Made by a program: the position numbers and the translations under genes | Origin: Bradyrhizobium sp. CER78 | GTDB taxonomy: Bacteria; Pseudomonadota; Alphaproteobacteria; Rhizobiales; Xanthobacteraceae | Assembly (NCBI RefSeq): GCF_029846235.1 | Contig: NZ_JARVWP010000025.1 | Location: 17,683 to 81,682, forward strand | Direction of reading: 5' to 3' | DNA length: 64,000 bases | The notes under the pieces: model-generated | What the model saw: the letters and a program-made list of their open reading frames with translations, nothing else | Told to the model about the DNA's origin: nothing | The model's database searches: none | In this document: positions 36,104 through 44,041 of the stretch, piece after piece | Numbering within the stretch: position 1 is the first letter of the stretch | How the letters are laid out: every line of letters starts with the position of its first letter

Positions 36104-36114
36104 CTTGGTCTCCA

Positions 36115-37227
36115 TTATTGATTCTCACGTTCGCGCCGCTTCGCCTCGGCATCGATGGTCTCGGCGAGATCGGGATGCCTTGCCATCAACAGGCGGAAAT
36201 CGACCAGGTCAAGCACCAACAGCCGGGTCACCTTGCTGGTCGCGACGCTGGCGCCGCGCTTGGCGTTGCCGAGCAGCGCCATCTCGCCGAAGAACGCGCC
36301 TTCGCCCAGCTTGACCTTGCGCCCGGGCAGGTCGACCTCGACCTCGCCGGCGGCGACGAAATACATGCAATCGCCGTTGGTGTCCTTGCGGATGATCATG
36401 GTGCGCGGCGGCAGGTCGATGGTCCGCAGCACCTGGGTGACGTCGGCGATCGCGGCGGGGCCGAGATGTGCGAAGAACGGCACCTTGCTGACGGTCTCCC
36501 AGGTTCTCAGGAAATTGTCGCGGCGGGTTTCGTTGGCAAAGCCGGTCGCCAGAATACCGGTCCACAACCCGAACACGCCGAGGCCCGAGATCATCACCAT
36601 GGCGGCGACGATGCGGCCGAGCGGGGTGATCGGCACCACGTCGCCATAGCCGGTCGTGGTCAGCGTCACCACCGCCCACCACAGCGCCGCCGGCACGCTG
36701 CCGAAGGTTTGCGGCTGGACGTCCCGTTCCAGGAAGTATTCGGCGACCGAGGCCAGAAACACCACCATCAGGAAGATCACGAGCACGCTGAGCAGCGGGC
36801 CGGATTCCACTACCAGCACGCGGCGGAGCTGGCGCAGGCCGGGAATGCCGGGCACCACCTTGAGCACCCAGAGCACGCCGAGCAGCCATGCGGTCTTCGG
36901 CTCGATGCCGGCGAGCAGCGCCAGCGGCACCGCCAGCGCGCCGATCGCATCGACGATGCCGGCGCTGGACAGCTGGTAGAACCAGAACTTGTCCTGCCGC
37001 CGCATGTGGCGCAGCCGCACCAGCCATTCGAACACGAAATAGGCAAGGCAGGCCCACAGCAGCGCATCGACCCAGCGCGGCACCGCGTCATAGGCCGGCG
37101 CGACCGTCAGCAGCGTCATCATGGCAACGCCGACCGTGACCGCGACATAGGCCGCCGTGGTCATATTGCGGCCGGCGGTGGCGGAAACGAAGCGCGTCAA
37201 GGCCGGAAGGACGAGCGGCTTGGACAT
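36115..37227 (-). CDS. Cyclic-nucleotide-gated K+ channel (MloK1-like)
   Basis: A 370-residue channel: about six hydrophobic segments, then the selectivity filter TLTTTGYGD (TxGYG class) after the pore helix, then a C-terminal cyclic-nucleotide-binding domain with GEGAFFGEMALLGNAKRGAS (phosphate-binding cassette; R present). The plan matches MloK1 of Mesorhizobium. It should conduct K+ in response to cAMP. The ATG beginning MSKPLVLPAL is used; a TTG start 13 codons earlier is possible. It is divergent from another cNMP-binding membrane protein gene (37566), 338 bp between starts. Confidence 0.88.
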   Translation of the reverse strand: MSKPLVLPALTRFVSATAGRNMTTAAYVAVTVGVAMMTLLTVAPAYDAVPRWVDALLWACLAYFVFEWLVRLRHMRRQDKFWFYQLSSAGIVDAIGALAVPLALLAGIEPKTAWLLGVLWVLKVVPGIPGLRQLRRVLVVESGPLLSVLVIFLMVVFLASVAEYFLERDVQPQTFGSVPAALWWAVVTLTTTGYGDVVPITPLGRIVAAMVMISGLGVFGLWTGILATGFANETRRDNFLRTWETVSKVPFFAHLGPAAIADVTQVLRTIDLPPRTMIIRKDTNGDCMYFVAAGEVEVDLPGRKVKLGEGAFFGEMALLGNAKRGASVATSKVTRLLVLDLVDFRLLMARHPDLAETIDAEAKRRERENQ

Positions 37228-37565
37228 CGGAACGGAGCTTGCCTGTCGCTGAACTGCTGGAATCAAGGCCCCGCGAGCGGTGGAGCCTGTGTCACAACGT
37301 GCCTCTCCCGGTTGAGGCCGTCAACGCGCAGGCCGCGGCGGGATGATCGCGGCGAAAGTCCCGTCTGTTGGACGAATGGCCTAACCATGTTGGCCCGTTT
37401 TTGCGCCCGCGAATGTGAGAAATCGGACAAATCGTCGCTTTTTTCCCCATATATCAAGGATGCCGGCGGACGCGATAGCTATGCGACTTGGGCGGGCAAC
37501 CTGAGCAGGAATGAAGCGACTAATAAGGCGATCTTGTTCACTTCTTGAGAATTGGTTGGTTTCCG
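37228..37565. other. Divergent intergenic region, two cNMP genes
   Basis: A 338-bp gap between the channel-like gene and the Popeye-like gene. I see no coding sequence, repeat family or clear palindrome. It is long enough to hold two promoters; the last 130 bp are noticeably AT-richer (for example CGCTTTTTTCCCCATATATC), which suits the rightward promoter. Confidence 0.5.
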
Positions 37566-38234
37566 ATGGATACCTCACATCTCGCCCAGCACGCCGGTGC
37601 CGCCGGCAGTTTCTTCGCATCGATCTTCGTGGTTGCGACGCTCTCGATGCGCACCATGATCCCGTTGCGCGTCTTCGCCATCCTGACCAACATCATCCTG
37701 ATCGCGACCGCGGTCCCGACCCACAATTACGCGACGCTGATCCTGCACGCGGTGCTGCTGCCGGTGAACACCTATCGTCTGCACCAGATGCTGCAACTGG
37801 TCCGCAACGTGAAGAAATCGGTCAACAGCGATCTGTCCATGGATTGGCTCCGGCCGTTCACGACGGAGCGCAAATGCACCGCGGGCGAGGTCCTGTTCTA
37901 CAAGGACGAGAAGGCCGACAGCATCTTCTACATCGTCAGCGGCCGCTTCCGCCTGGTCGAATCCGGCATCGAGCTGCCGGTCGGCGCCCTGGTCGGCGAG
38001 TTCGGCATGCTGTCGCCGTCGAACACGCGAACCCAGACGCTGGAGTGCGTCGAAACCGGCATGGTGCTGTCGGTGACCTATGACCAGGTCGAGCAGCTTT
38101 ACGTGCAGAACCCGGCGTTCGGCTTCTATTTGCTGCGTCTGTTCAGCGCCCGCCTGTTCCAGAATATCGCGACGCTCGAGCAACGGCTCGCGCAACACGC
38201 CACCCCACAGGTCGCGGAGCCAAAACCTGCATGA
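37566..38234 (+). CDS. Popeye-like membrane protein with cyclic-nucleotide-binding domain
   Basis: A 222-residue protein: two or three N-terminal hydrophobic segments (residues about 15-75, including MIPLRVFAILTNIILIATAV and LILHAVLLPVNTYRLHQML), then a cyclic-nucleotide-binding beta-barrel from about residue 100 (GEVLFYKDEKADSIFYIVSG, VGEFGMLSPSNTRTQT). The combined plan resembles the Popeye/CRP-like membrane sensors of bacteria. The ribosome site is weak. It overlaps the next gene by 4 bp (ATGA), so the two are translationally coupled. Confidence 0.82.
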   Translation: MDTSHLAQHAGAAGSFFASIFVVATLSMRTMIPLRVFAILTNIILIATAVPTHNYATLILHAVLLPVNTYRLHQMLQLVRNVKKSVNSDLSMDWLRPFTTERKCTAGEVLFYKDEKADSIFYIVSGRFRLVESGIELPVGALVGEFGMLSPSNTRTQTLECVETGMVLSVTYDQVEQLYVQNPAFGFYLLRLFSARLFQNIATLEQRLAQHATPQVAEPKPA

Positions 38235-39133
38235 GCCCCGCGACCAGTTCTGGAGGCGCCGCAGTGCCGGATGACGACAGTCTGCTGGCTTCGCTCCGTT
38301 ACTTGTTTGCCGATATCATCGGCGACGAGGACGAGGGACCGCCGGTGTTGCCCGAGGCCTGCCCGGACCATCTCGGGCCGGCGGTCACCGCGGCCATCCA
38401 GCTGTTGATCGTCTATCAGAGCACGAGCTACGCCCAGCTCTATATCGACCGGCTCAAGCGCTTCGTCGGGCGCCGCGGCGTTGACGACACCCTGCTGGCA
38501 GAGATCGCGCGGCTGATGGCCGAGCGCATGGCCTATGAGGATGCGATCCGCATCGCGCAGCTCAAGCTCGGCGAAGTCAATGCGGCGGGCGGCCTTGCGG
38601 CGCGCTCCGCCGACGACGTCAAGAAGCTGCGCCTCGACGAGTTGATCGACGCCTTGCCGGAGATGGTCGCCGATCCGATCCTCGGCGTGCTCGATCAGTT
38701 CGGCTGGCGCCGCCGCCGGGTCTCGATCCGCTTCAACGCCAACACCCGCTTCAGCGTTCGCCGGCTCAGGATCGAGGCGGGCCTGAAGCGCTGGCGGCTG
38801 TTCTCGGGGCGCTACGCCAAGGAGCGGGTCTGGGTCGAGCGCTGGCTGCACATGATCGACCGCAGCCTGACCAAGCAGCCGGCCGCTGCCCCGGCCATCG
38901 TGCAGACCGCGACCATGATCCAGGGCTACGGCGATCGCTATCGCCAGGGCATCGCGGACTGGCACGTAATCATCGACGGGCTGGTCAAGCCGACCTTCGA
39001 CGGCGTGCTCGCGCTCCCCGACCTTGCTGGCGCCATCACCGAGGCCCGCGCCGCCATCATGCCTGATCCGCGGCAGGCATCGCTCAAGCGCAAGATCGCC
39101 GAGATTCGCGCGCGGGTGGCGGTGGCATCCTAG
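38231..39133 (+). CDS. Stand-alone DUF6537-like protein
   Basis: A 300-residue protein resembling, as I recall it, the C-terminal DUF6537 region of indolepyruvate:ferredoxin oxidoreductase subunits. Matching stretches are STSYAQLYIDRLKRFVGRRG, LMAERMAYEDAIRIAQLKLG and ATMIQGYGDRYRQG. No TPP, 2-oxoacid oxidoreductase or ferredoxin domain is attached. It starts inside the stop of the cNMP-sensor gene, so the two products are made together. A database profile search would confirm or refute the family match. Confidence 0.7.
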   Translation: MSPATSSGGAAVPDDDSLLASLRYLFADIIGDEDEGPPVLPEACPDHLGPAVTAAIQLLIVYQSTSYAQLYIDRLKRFVGRRGVDDTLLAEIARLMAERMAYEDAIRIAQLKLGEVNAAGGLAARSADDVKKLRLDELIDALPEMVADPILGVLDQFGWRRRRVSIRFNANTRFSVRRLRIEAGLKRWRLFSGRYAKERVWVERWLHMIDRSLTKQPAAAPAIVQTATMIQGYGDRYRQGIADWHVIIDGLVKPTFDGVLALPDLAGAITEARAAIMPDPRQASLKRKIAEIRARVAVAS

Positions 39134-39147
39134 CGCCAGCCTATCCA

Positions 39148-39232
39148 CGTCATTGCGAGTGAAGCGAAGCAATCCATCGCTCGGCAAGCGGAGGAATGGA
39201 TTGCTTCGTCGCTGCGCTCCTCGCAATGACGT
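39148..39232. repeat. Palindromic repeat, GTCATTGCGAG family
   Basis: Begins CGTCATTGCGAGTGAAGCGA and ends TCCTCGCAATGACG, with GCAATCCAT and ATGGATTGC arms. It directly follows the DUF6537 gene. Confidence 0.85.
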
Positions 39233-39254
39233 GGACAGACACGGACCTATCACC

Positions 39255-39352
39255 GTCATCCTGAGGTGCGAGCGAAGCGAGCCTCGAAGGATGCACGGCC
39301 ACAGACGGGCCGTCGATCCTTCGAGACGCGCTACGCGCTCCTCAGGATGACG
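39255..39352. repeat. Palindromic repeat, GTCATCCTGAGG family
   Basis: Begins GTCATCCTGAGGTGCGAGCG and ends CTCCTCAGGATGACGG, with CGAAGGATGCACGGCC and inverted GTCGATCCTTCGAGACG. It lies beside the preceding repeat of another family. Confidence 0.82.
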
Positions 39353-39390
39353 GGACGGACATCGCGGAGCTAAGCCTTTCTCGAAACCAC

Positions 39391-39609
39391 CTACCGCTTC
39401 ACGTGCGGCGGCTCGTCGTAGCCGCGGCGGCTGGAATAGAACAAGAGGCCCATCAGGCCGACGCAGACCGTGCCCAGAACCGCAATTCCGATCGTGAACA
39501 TGACGATGCCGGAGGTCGGCACCGGAGCGTCTACGGTGAGCCCTTCATAGGCGTAGACGCCGACGGCGGCCAGGAAGACGAGCAGGCCGATGCTGATTGC
39601 AATGCGCAT
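39391..39609 (-). CDS. Small membrane protein, two TM segments
   Basis: A 72-residue protein with two hydrophobic segments (about 4-20 and 34-57) and a basic C-terminal tail (RRGYDEPPHVKR). It has no signal cleavage motif. Homologues are widespread in Bradyrhizobium as I recall, without known function. An AAGGCAG site lies ahead of the ATG. Confidence 0.6.
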   Translation of the reverse strand: MRIAISIGLLVFLAAVGVYAYEGLTVDAPVPTSGIVMFTIGIAVLGTVCVGLMGLLFYSSRRGYDEPPHVKR

Positions 39610-39675
39610 GGGTATCTGCCTTTGCTGAAGACCAGAGGAGCAAGGCAGGTTGCAGGCAAGGCAGGTTATGCGAAT

Positions 39676-39891
39676 TTATCCCGCCGCCGCGGTGACCTTG
39701 GCCAGCGCCTGCTGTCCGGCTTGGGTGAGCTCGGAGAGCGTCGTCCTGCCGCTCTTGGCGCATTTGATGATGTATCTGGCAACGCGCCTGCGGGTGTCAT
39801 GTTCCTCGCCGTGAAGCGCGTTGGCGCAGACGTGGTCGAGTGCATAATTCATGGCGGCGAGTGTACGCGAGTCAAATCGTTCCTCGATCAT
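39676..39891 (-). CDS. Small hypothetical helical protein
   Basis: A 71-residue soluble, mostly helical protein (DSRTLAAMNYALDHVCANAL, RRRVARYIIKCAKSGRTT). GGGAG precedes the ATG. It follows the 63-residue gene upstream by 37 bp on the same strand, so they form an operon. No function. Confidence 0.6.
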   Translation of the reverse strand: MIEERFDSRTLAAMNYALDHVCANALHGEEHDTRRRVARYIIKCAKSGRTTLSELTQAGQQALAKVTAAAG

Positions 39892-39928
39892 CGCGGCTCT
39901 CCCATCGCAGCTTGCTCCGGTCTTGCGG

Positions 39929-40120
39929 CTATTTGCGGAGTGTCAGCTGCTCGCTGACTTCCATCACGGTCTCGGTCTGCCTGGCCTTCTTCATCAGCGT
40001 CTCGCGCTCCCGCCCCGGCGGCAGCTTGCGTGCTGCAATGCGCGAATCCTCGGCGAATTTTTGCAGGCGTTCCTCGAATGATCCGGGAGGCCGCGACCTG
40101 TTGCGCTTCTTCTTGACCAT
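39929..40120 (-). CDS. Small basic protein, LRKARQ family member 1
   Basis: A 63-residue basic protein beginning MVKKKRNRSRPPG with a helical body (EERLQKFAEDSRIAARKLPP, RETLMKKARQTETVMEV). It aligns end to end with the 62-residue gene at 43036-43224 and the 66-residue gene at 43702-43902: shared are the KKRxR start, LP followed by a Gly/Pro turn, and LLRKARQxxT. GAGGAGG precedes the ATG. The function is unknown. Confidence 0.65.
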   Translation of the reverse strand: MVKKKRNRSRPPGSFEERLQKFAEDSRIAARKLPPGRERETLMKKARQTETVMEVSEQLTLRK

Positions 40121-40350
40121 GCCGCCTCCTCGCTGGAACCAGCGATACTAGGCATGTTCCCCGGAGGGCGTCGTTAACCCATGACAACGGCTTAAACGAA
40201 ATCGCCGTCGGCACCGCAGGAACGATCTTCGGCGCCATGCGTAACGCTCACACGTTCGCTGCTTTGCTCCCCGAAGGCAGTGGACTAATCCGGTGACGGG
40301 CCTCGGCGAATTGCATCGCCGGGGCCCGCATAGCTTCAAGGCAATTGAGT

Positions 40351-40406
40351 CAAAGGAAACGAACCAAGGGAAACGAACCAAGGAAAACGAGCCAAGGGAG
40401 ATGAGC
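40351..40406 (+). repeat. Four tandem 14-bp units with Shine-Dalgarno-like cores
   Basis: The units are CAAAGGAAACGAAC, CAAGGGAAACGAAC, CAAGGAAAACGAGC and CAAGGGAGATGAGC, directly head to tail, then AATG at the start of the next gene. Each unit has AAGGA or AAGGG; the last provides the true ribosome site (AAGGGAG). Confidence 0.9.
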
Positions 40407-40407
40407 A

Positions 40408-40614
40408 ATGGCACATTCGAACCACGGCATCGTGAAGGACGACAAGGGCCAGGAGCAGCCGGCCGACAAGGCGCGCGCGCGGACCGCCCACAATACAGAT
40501 CAGCGAAAACCGGCAAAGCCCGAAGCGACGCGGGATCCGAAGTTGAGCGACGCGGACAAAACTCCGGGATCCGGCATGACGGCTGACGATCGCGGAGATC
40601 CACCGACCGGCTGA
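40408..40614 (+). CDS. Small disordered acidic/basic protein
   Basis: A 68-residue, low-complexity hydrophilic protein with no hydrophobic core (MAHSNHGIVKDDKGQEQPAD, KPEATRDPKLSDADKT), suggesting an intrinsically disordered, stress-type protein. The ribosome site lies inside the last copy of a four-unit tandem repeat. The PRC-barrel gene follows on the same strand, 78 bp later. Confidence 0.6.
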   Translation: MAHSNHGIVKDDKGQEQPADKARARTAHNTDQRKPAKPEATRDPKLSDADKTPGSGMTADDRGDPPTG

Positions 40615-40692
40615 ACCGCGTTTTGCTGTGCAGCAACTGCGGCAACGTGGCAGGAACGAAGATCCTGCTTCATCGTTGGCCCCCGGAGATCA

Positions 40693-41067
40693 ATGGAGAA
40701 TGATATGGCGATGGACGAGAGGGAGCTCGGAAACCTGATCGGCAGCGACAAGGTCGAAGGCACCGCGGTCTATGGCTCGGACGAGCGCAAGATCGGCTCG
40801 ATCGAGCGCGTGATGATCGACAAGAAGAGCGGCCGGGTGTCCTATGCTGTGCTCGGCTTCGGCGGCATTCTCGGCCTCGGCAACGACCACTATCCGCTGC
40901 CCTGGCAGTCGCTCAAATATGACACGAGGCTCGGTGGTTATGTCACCGGCGTGACCGAGAGCCAGCTGCGCGGCGCGCCGAAATACGGCAGCGAGCGGGA
41001 CTGGAATTGGGCCGACATCGGCACCACGCGGGCGGTGAATGATTACTACGGTGTGCCGTTCGTCTGA
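40693..41067 (+). CDS. PRC-barrel domain protein
   Basis: A 124-residue PRC-barrel protein: LGNLIGSDKVEGTAVYGSDE, KIGSIERVMIDKKSGRVSYA and the VLGFGGILGLGNDHYPLPW core with tyrosine-rich end. PRC-barrel proteins in soil bacteria are stress or RNA-processing associated. ATG at 40693 has GGAG upstream; an internal MAMDERE start is possible. It ends before a 250-bp gap that leads to the Crp gene. Confidence 0.85.
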   Translation: MENDMAMDERELGNLIGSDKVEGTAVYGSDERKIGSIERVMIDKKSGRVSYAVLGFGGILGLGNDHYPLPWQSLKYDTRLGGYVTGVTESQLRGAPKYGSERDWNWADIGTTRAVNDYYGVPFV

Positions 41068-41317
41068 GCGACGACGGCTCCCGCAAGGCTGACGCTTGCA
41101 GGCCTGCGTCTTTGCAAGGCTCTCCGCTCGCAAGGCTCTTGGGACGCCAACGGCGGCGATGCCCTGACAGTAACTGAACTGTAAGACGCATGAGGACAAT
41201 AACCGTCGCGTCCTCTGGCGTCTGTACACTAGTGCACATACGTCAATAGCTGTGCAATGTAACATGCGTTATTGAAAACAGCCCGGCAGTTACCCGATTA
41301 CACCTGCGGGGAGATCA

Positions 41318-42085
41318 ATGTCGTCGGCGTCGCTAGTCTGGAAATTGGAGCAGTTCGTACGGCTTTCGCCGGTAGACCACGTCATCCTCAATCGCGCGGC
41401 GACCGAGCGTGTCCGCCATTTTGCGCCGCGCGTCGATATCGTCCGTGAAGGCGAGAAGCCGAAGGATGTCCATCTGATCCTGTCCGGCTGGGCCTATCGC
41501 TACAAGCAGCTCGAGGATGGCCGGCGCCAGGTGGTGTCGTTCTTCCTGCCCGGCGACATCTGCGACGTGAATGTTTTCATCCTGCGCGAGATGGATCATT
41601 CGATCGGCACCATCACCGCGGTGTCGATCGCCGATCTCTCGCGCGAGTTCTTCGACAAGGTCGCAGCCGGGCATCCGCGCATCGTCACTGCGTTCTGGTG
41701 GGAAACCCTGGTCAATGCAGCGATCCAGCGCGAATGGATCATGAGCCTCGGCCAGCGCACGGCGCTGGAGCGGATCGCCCATCTGCTCTGCGAGATCTGG
41801 CTTCGGCTGCGTCTCGCCGGCCTGACCCGGGCCGACAGCTGCGACTTCCCGCTGACCCAGGGCGATCTCGCCGACGCCACCGGGCTTTCCAAGGTCCACG
41901 TCAACCGGACCCTGCAGGAGCTGCGCGCCGAGGGGCTGATCGTCCTCAAGGGCAAGACGCTGTCCGTCCCCAATCTCGACCGGCTGATGCGCGCGGGCCT
42001 GTTCAATCCGAACTACCTGCATATGGATCACGAGGGGAGGCAGCTCGACGCTGTCAGGACGTCGTCGGACGTTGCAGCGGGATGA
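41318..42085 (+). CDS. Crp/Fnr-family regulator 1
   Basis: A 255-residue regulator. The N-terminal cNMP-binding barrel (REGEKPKDVHLILSGWAYRY, SFFLPGDICDVNVFI) is followed by a C-terminal helix-turn-helix (LTQGDLADATGLSKVHVNRT). It has no N-terminal Cys cluster, so it is not an oxygen-sensing FNR type; the ligand is unknown. GGGGAG precedes the ATG. It stands alone in a 250-bp left gap. Confidence 0.88.
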   Translation: MSSASLVWKLEQFVRLSPVDHVILNRAATERVRHFAPRVDIVREGEKPKDVHLILSGWAYRYKQLEDGRRQVVSFFLPGDICDVNVFILREMDHSIGTITAVSIADLSREFFDKVAAGHPRIVTAFWWETLVNAAIQREWIMSLGQRTALERIAHLLCEIWLRLRLAGLTRADSCDFPLTQGDLADATGLSKVHVNRTLQELRAEGLIVLKGKTLSVPNLDRLMRAGLFNPNYLHMDHEGRQLDAVRTSSDVAAG

Positions 42086-42238
42086 CCGGCGCGTCCTTCG
42101 GGAGATGCGCAACGCGCAGGGCTCCACGGGCGCAAGCAGAATCTGGCGCGCCGCAGTTCCCATGAAACCCAGCTAGGAACGATTTCCCTGTGCTTCCTGT
42201 TGTTGACCATGGCCGCCGACCATGACGGAGGCGATCGG

Positions 42239-42475
42239 ATGCTGCGCTATTTCTTCGATATCAGGGATGGCACCGGGCTCTATCCGGATGAAGAGGGCCT
42301 GGAGTTTCCGGATCAAAGATCCGCCGAAATGGAAGCCGCCCGCACCCTCGGCGAACTGGCGAGGGACTTTGCGGCGCTGGACGACCGGCACGACGTTGCA
42401 ATCGAGGTGCGGACGGAAGACGGCGCCGTGTTCAAGGCTGCCTTCATTTTCGAAACCCGTCATCCAAGGCAATAA
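42239..42475 (+). CDS. DUF6894-type small protein
   Basis: A 78-residue protein beginning MLRYFFDIRDGTGLYPDEEG and ending with EVRTEDGAVFKAAFIFE, a pattern I associate with the DUF6894 family of small rhizobial proteins. GGAGG lies 7 bp ahead. It has no function assigned. A similar compact beta protein at 43463-43699 may be distantly related. Confidence 0.65.
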   Translation: MLRYFFDIRDGTGLYPDEEGLEFPDQRSAEMEAARTLGELARDFAALDDRHDVAIEVRTEDGAVFKAAFIFETRHPRQ

Positions 42476-42775
42476 GTCTGTCTCTGTTCGGCGCGCGAAT
42501 CGCTTATTCGTGTTCCGGCTTCCCGGTCTGGCCGGTCAACCGGCGACCCCCGGCGCTGGAGGTTTCACGGCGCCAGGGATCACCACTCCCGATGGGCTTG
42601 GGGGCTGAAGTCGGGAGCTTCGAGTCGACTCCCGGTGTTCCGCTTGGTTCCAAACGGGGCCTCCTAATTTCTGTTCGCCGGTGGTCCGACCGAGCAGCTG
42701 CCGGCTATCGGTGCGCGCCAGCGTGTTGTTCATTGGGTGCAAGTTTTCGATCTGTATCAGCCACGCCAACGCAGC
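42476..42775. other. 300-bp gap with no recognisable element
   Basis: No open frame with a ribosome site, no repeat-family end sequence and no clear hairpin with T-tract. A few short GC dyads are present (GCCGGTCAACCGGC near 42530), too weak to call. Confidence 0.5.
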
Positions 42776-42964
42776 TCATCGCGTGCCGGGATGCTTCGCG
42801 AGGGTAGCCTTGGCCCTGGCGATCGCCTCCTGGGTGCTTTGGAAGGTCTGCGTCCTGATCGTTGGCCCGCCGGCAAGCGGTGTGATTTCGACCAGATAGC
42901 CGCCGCCGCGTTGCTCGACGATGGTTAGTCGATGGCCCTGATATTCGATCTCGTCGACTGGCAT
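42776..42964 (-). CDS. Small hypothetical protein
   Basis: A 62-residue protein of two-strand/helix type (YQGHRLTIVEQRGGGYLVEI, then QSTQEAIARAKATLAKHPG). It has a conserved Gly-Gly turn and a C-terminal helix. No function. Ribosome site moderate (GGGCGAG). Same strand as the LRKARQ gene to its right. Confidence 0.55.
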   Translation of the reverse strand: MPVDEIEYQGHRLTIVEQRGGGYLVEITPLAGGPTIRTQTFQSTQEAIARAKATLAKHPGTR

Positions 42965-43035
42965 TTTCGGGCTCGCCCATCTTCAATCGGTCGGTACGCT
43001 TTCTGCTGATCCAAAGCTTTCCCAGATCGGTAGCC

Positions 43036-43224
43036 TTAGGTCGGCGAAGTCAGCCACTCGGTCATCTGCGCGGCCGTCTCGTCCTGGCGCGCCTTGCGGA
43101 GCAGCGCATCGCGCTTGGGGCCGAGAGGAAGGGTACTCGCCGCCTCGCGCAGATCGTTTGCCTCCTGGGCGAGGCGTTCTTCCAGCGACTGGATTTGGCG
43201 CACGCGACGACGACGCTTTGTCAT
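43036..43224 (-). CDS. Small basic protein, LRKARQ family member 2
   Basis: A 62-residue protein: MTKRRRRVRQ, EERLAQEANDLREAASTLP, then ALLRKARQDETAAQMTEWL. It closely parallels the genes at 39929-40120 and 43702-43902. AAGGGAG precedes the ATG. The function is unknown; high basicity suggests nucleic-acid or ribosome binding. Confidence 0.65.
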   Translation of the reverse strand: MTKRRRRVRQIQSLEERLAQEANDLREAASTLPLGPKRDALLRKARQDETAAQMTEWLTSPT

Positions 43225-43462
43225 GACGCTGCTCCCTTGTTGATGCAGGCGGGAGCACTATTGGTCTCTCAGTCACCGACGCCTACGGGCTATGCCTTGG
43301 CCGGTGATGGGGGAAAACGGCTTGGCTGAGGGAAGGTTGCTATAAGTCGGAAATCCGACTCGCGAGCCTCTATTGCCTCTATCGCCATTGCTTCGATCGT
43401 TCCTCCGGCCACCACGTCGCAAGCGAGTCCGTCGCGGAAAGCTGGCTGGGAACCAGACATCC

Positions 43463-43699
43463 TTATTTGCCAGGAGTCCTGGCTTCAAACGTGACGACGT
43501 AATTTTTGCGCGCGCCCTCGAAGGTTGCGAGAGGCAGACCCTCCTCATTCCGGATGGTGAGCGTTCGTCCGCTGAGTGCCGCAATCCGGCGGCCGACGTC
43601 AAGCGCGGTTTCCTCGTCTGTGAGATCGAGAACGATGACCGACGTTGAGCAAAGCCCGGCGCCCGAAACCGTGAAGACGGGAGATTTTCTCTCGTTCAT
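43463..43699 (-). CDS. Small hypothetical protein
   Basis: A 78-residue protein beginning MNERKSPVFTVSG with a central STSVIVLDLTDEETALDVGR and a repeating beta/alpha pattern ending in VTFEARTPGK. It starts 2 bp after the stop of the upstream LRKARQ gene, so translation is probably coupled. No function is recognised. Confidence 0.6.
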   Translation of the reverse strand: MNERKSPVFTVSGAGLCSTSVIVLDLTDEETALDVGRRIAALSGRTLTIRNEEGLPLATFEGARKNYVVTFEARTPGK

Positions 43700-43701
43700 G
43701 A

Positions 43702-43902
43702 CTATCTCGGCGGCTGCAGTCCAGGCGAACTCAGCCACTCGTCCAGATGCGATGCCGTGTCGGCCTGCTGCGCCTTGCGGAGCAGATCCTCCTTCTTGGG
43801 GCAAGGCGGGAGCGCAGTAGCAAGCTCACGCGCTTGCTGCGCATAGGAAATGAGACGATCTCGAAGTGTTTGCGTTTGCTCGAAACGACGCCGCTTTTGC
43901 AT
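43702..43902 (-). CDS. Small basic protein, LRKARQ family member 3
   Basis: A 66-residue protein: MQKRRRFEQTQTL, then LISYAQQARELATALPPCP and DLLRKAQQADTASHLDEWL. Same family as 39929-40120 and 43036-43224. AAGGGAG precedes the ATG. It is the first gene of a coupled pair with the 78-residue gene. Confidence 0.65.
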   Translation of the reverse strand: MQKRRRFEQTQTLRDRLISYAQQARELATALPPCPKKEDLLRKAQQADTASHLDEWLSSPGLQPPR

Positions 43903-44041
43903 GGCGCAGCTCCCTTGAGTTGGGCGGGAGCGCAACTGGCGTTCTCATCACTGATGGTTGCCGAGGGCTGGGCAGTGATGGGGTTAGTAGATTCCCGTTA
44001 TGTCGGGTTGTCGACTTAATTCTGCGCAGGAGGCAAAACAA

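Noticed and set aside
40148..40645. A 165-codon minus-strand frame around 40.3 kb
   Set aside because: Runs across the tandem repeat and the disordered gene on the other strand; Arg/Ser/Pro-rich with no ribosome site.
42476..42775. A small RNA in the 300-bp gap
   Set aside because: No terminator-like hairpin with T-tract and no clear promoter could be seen.
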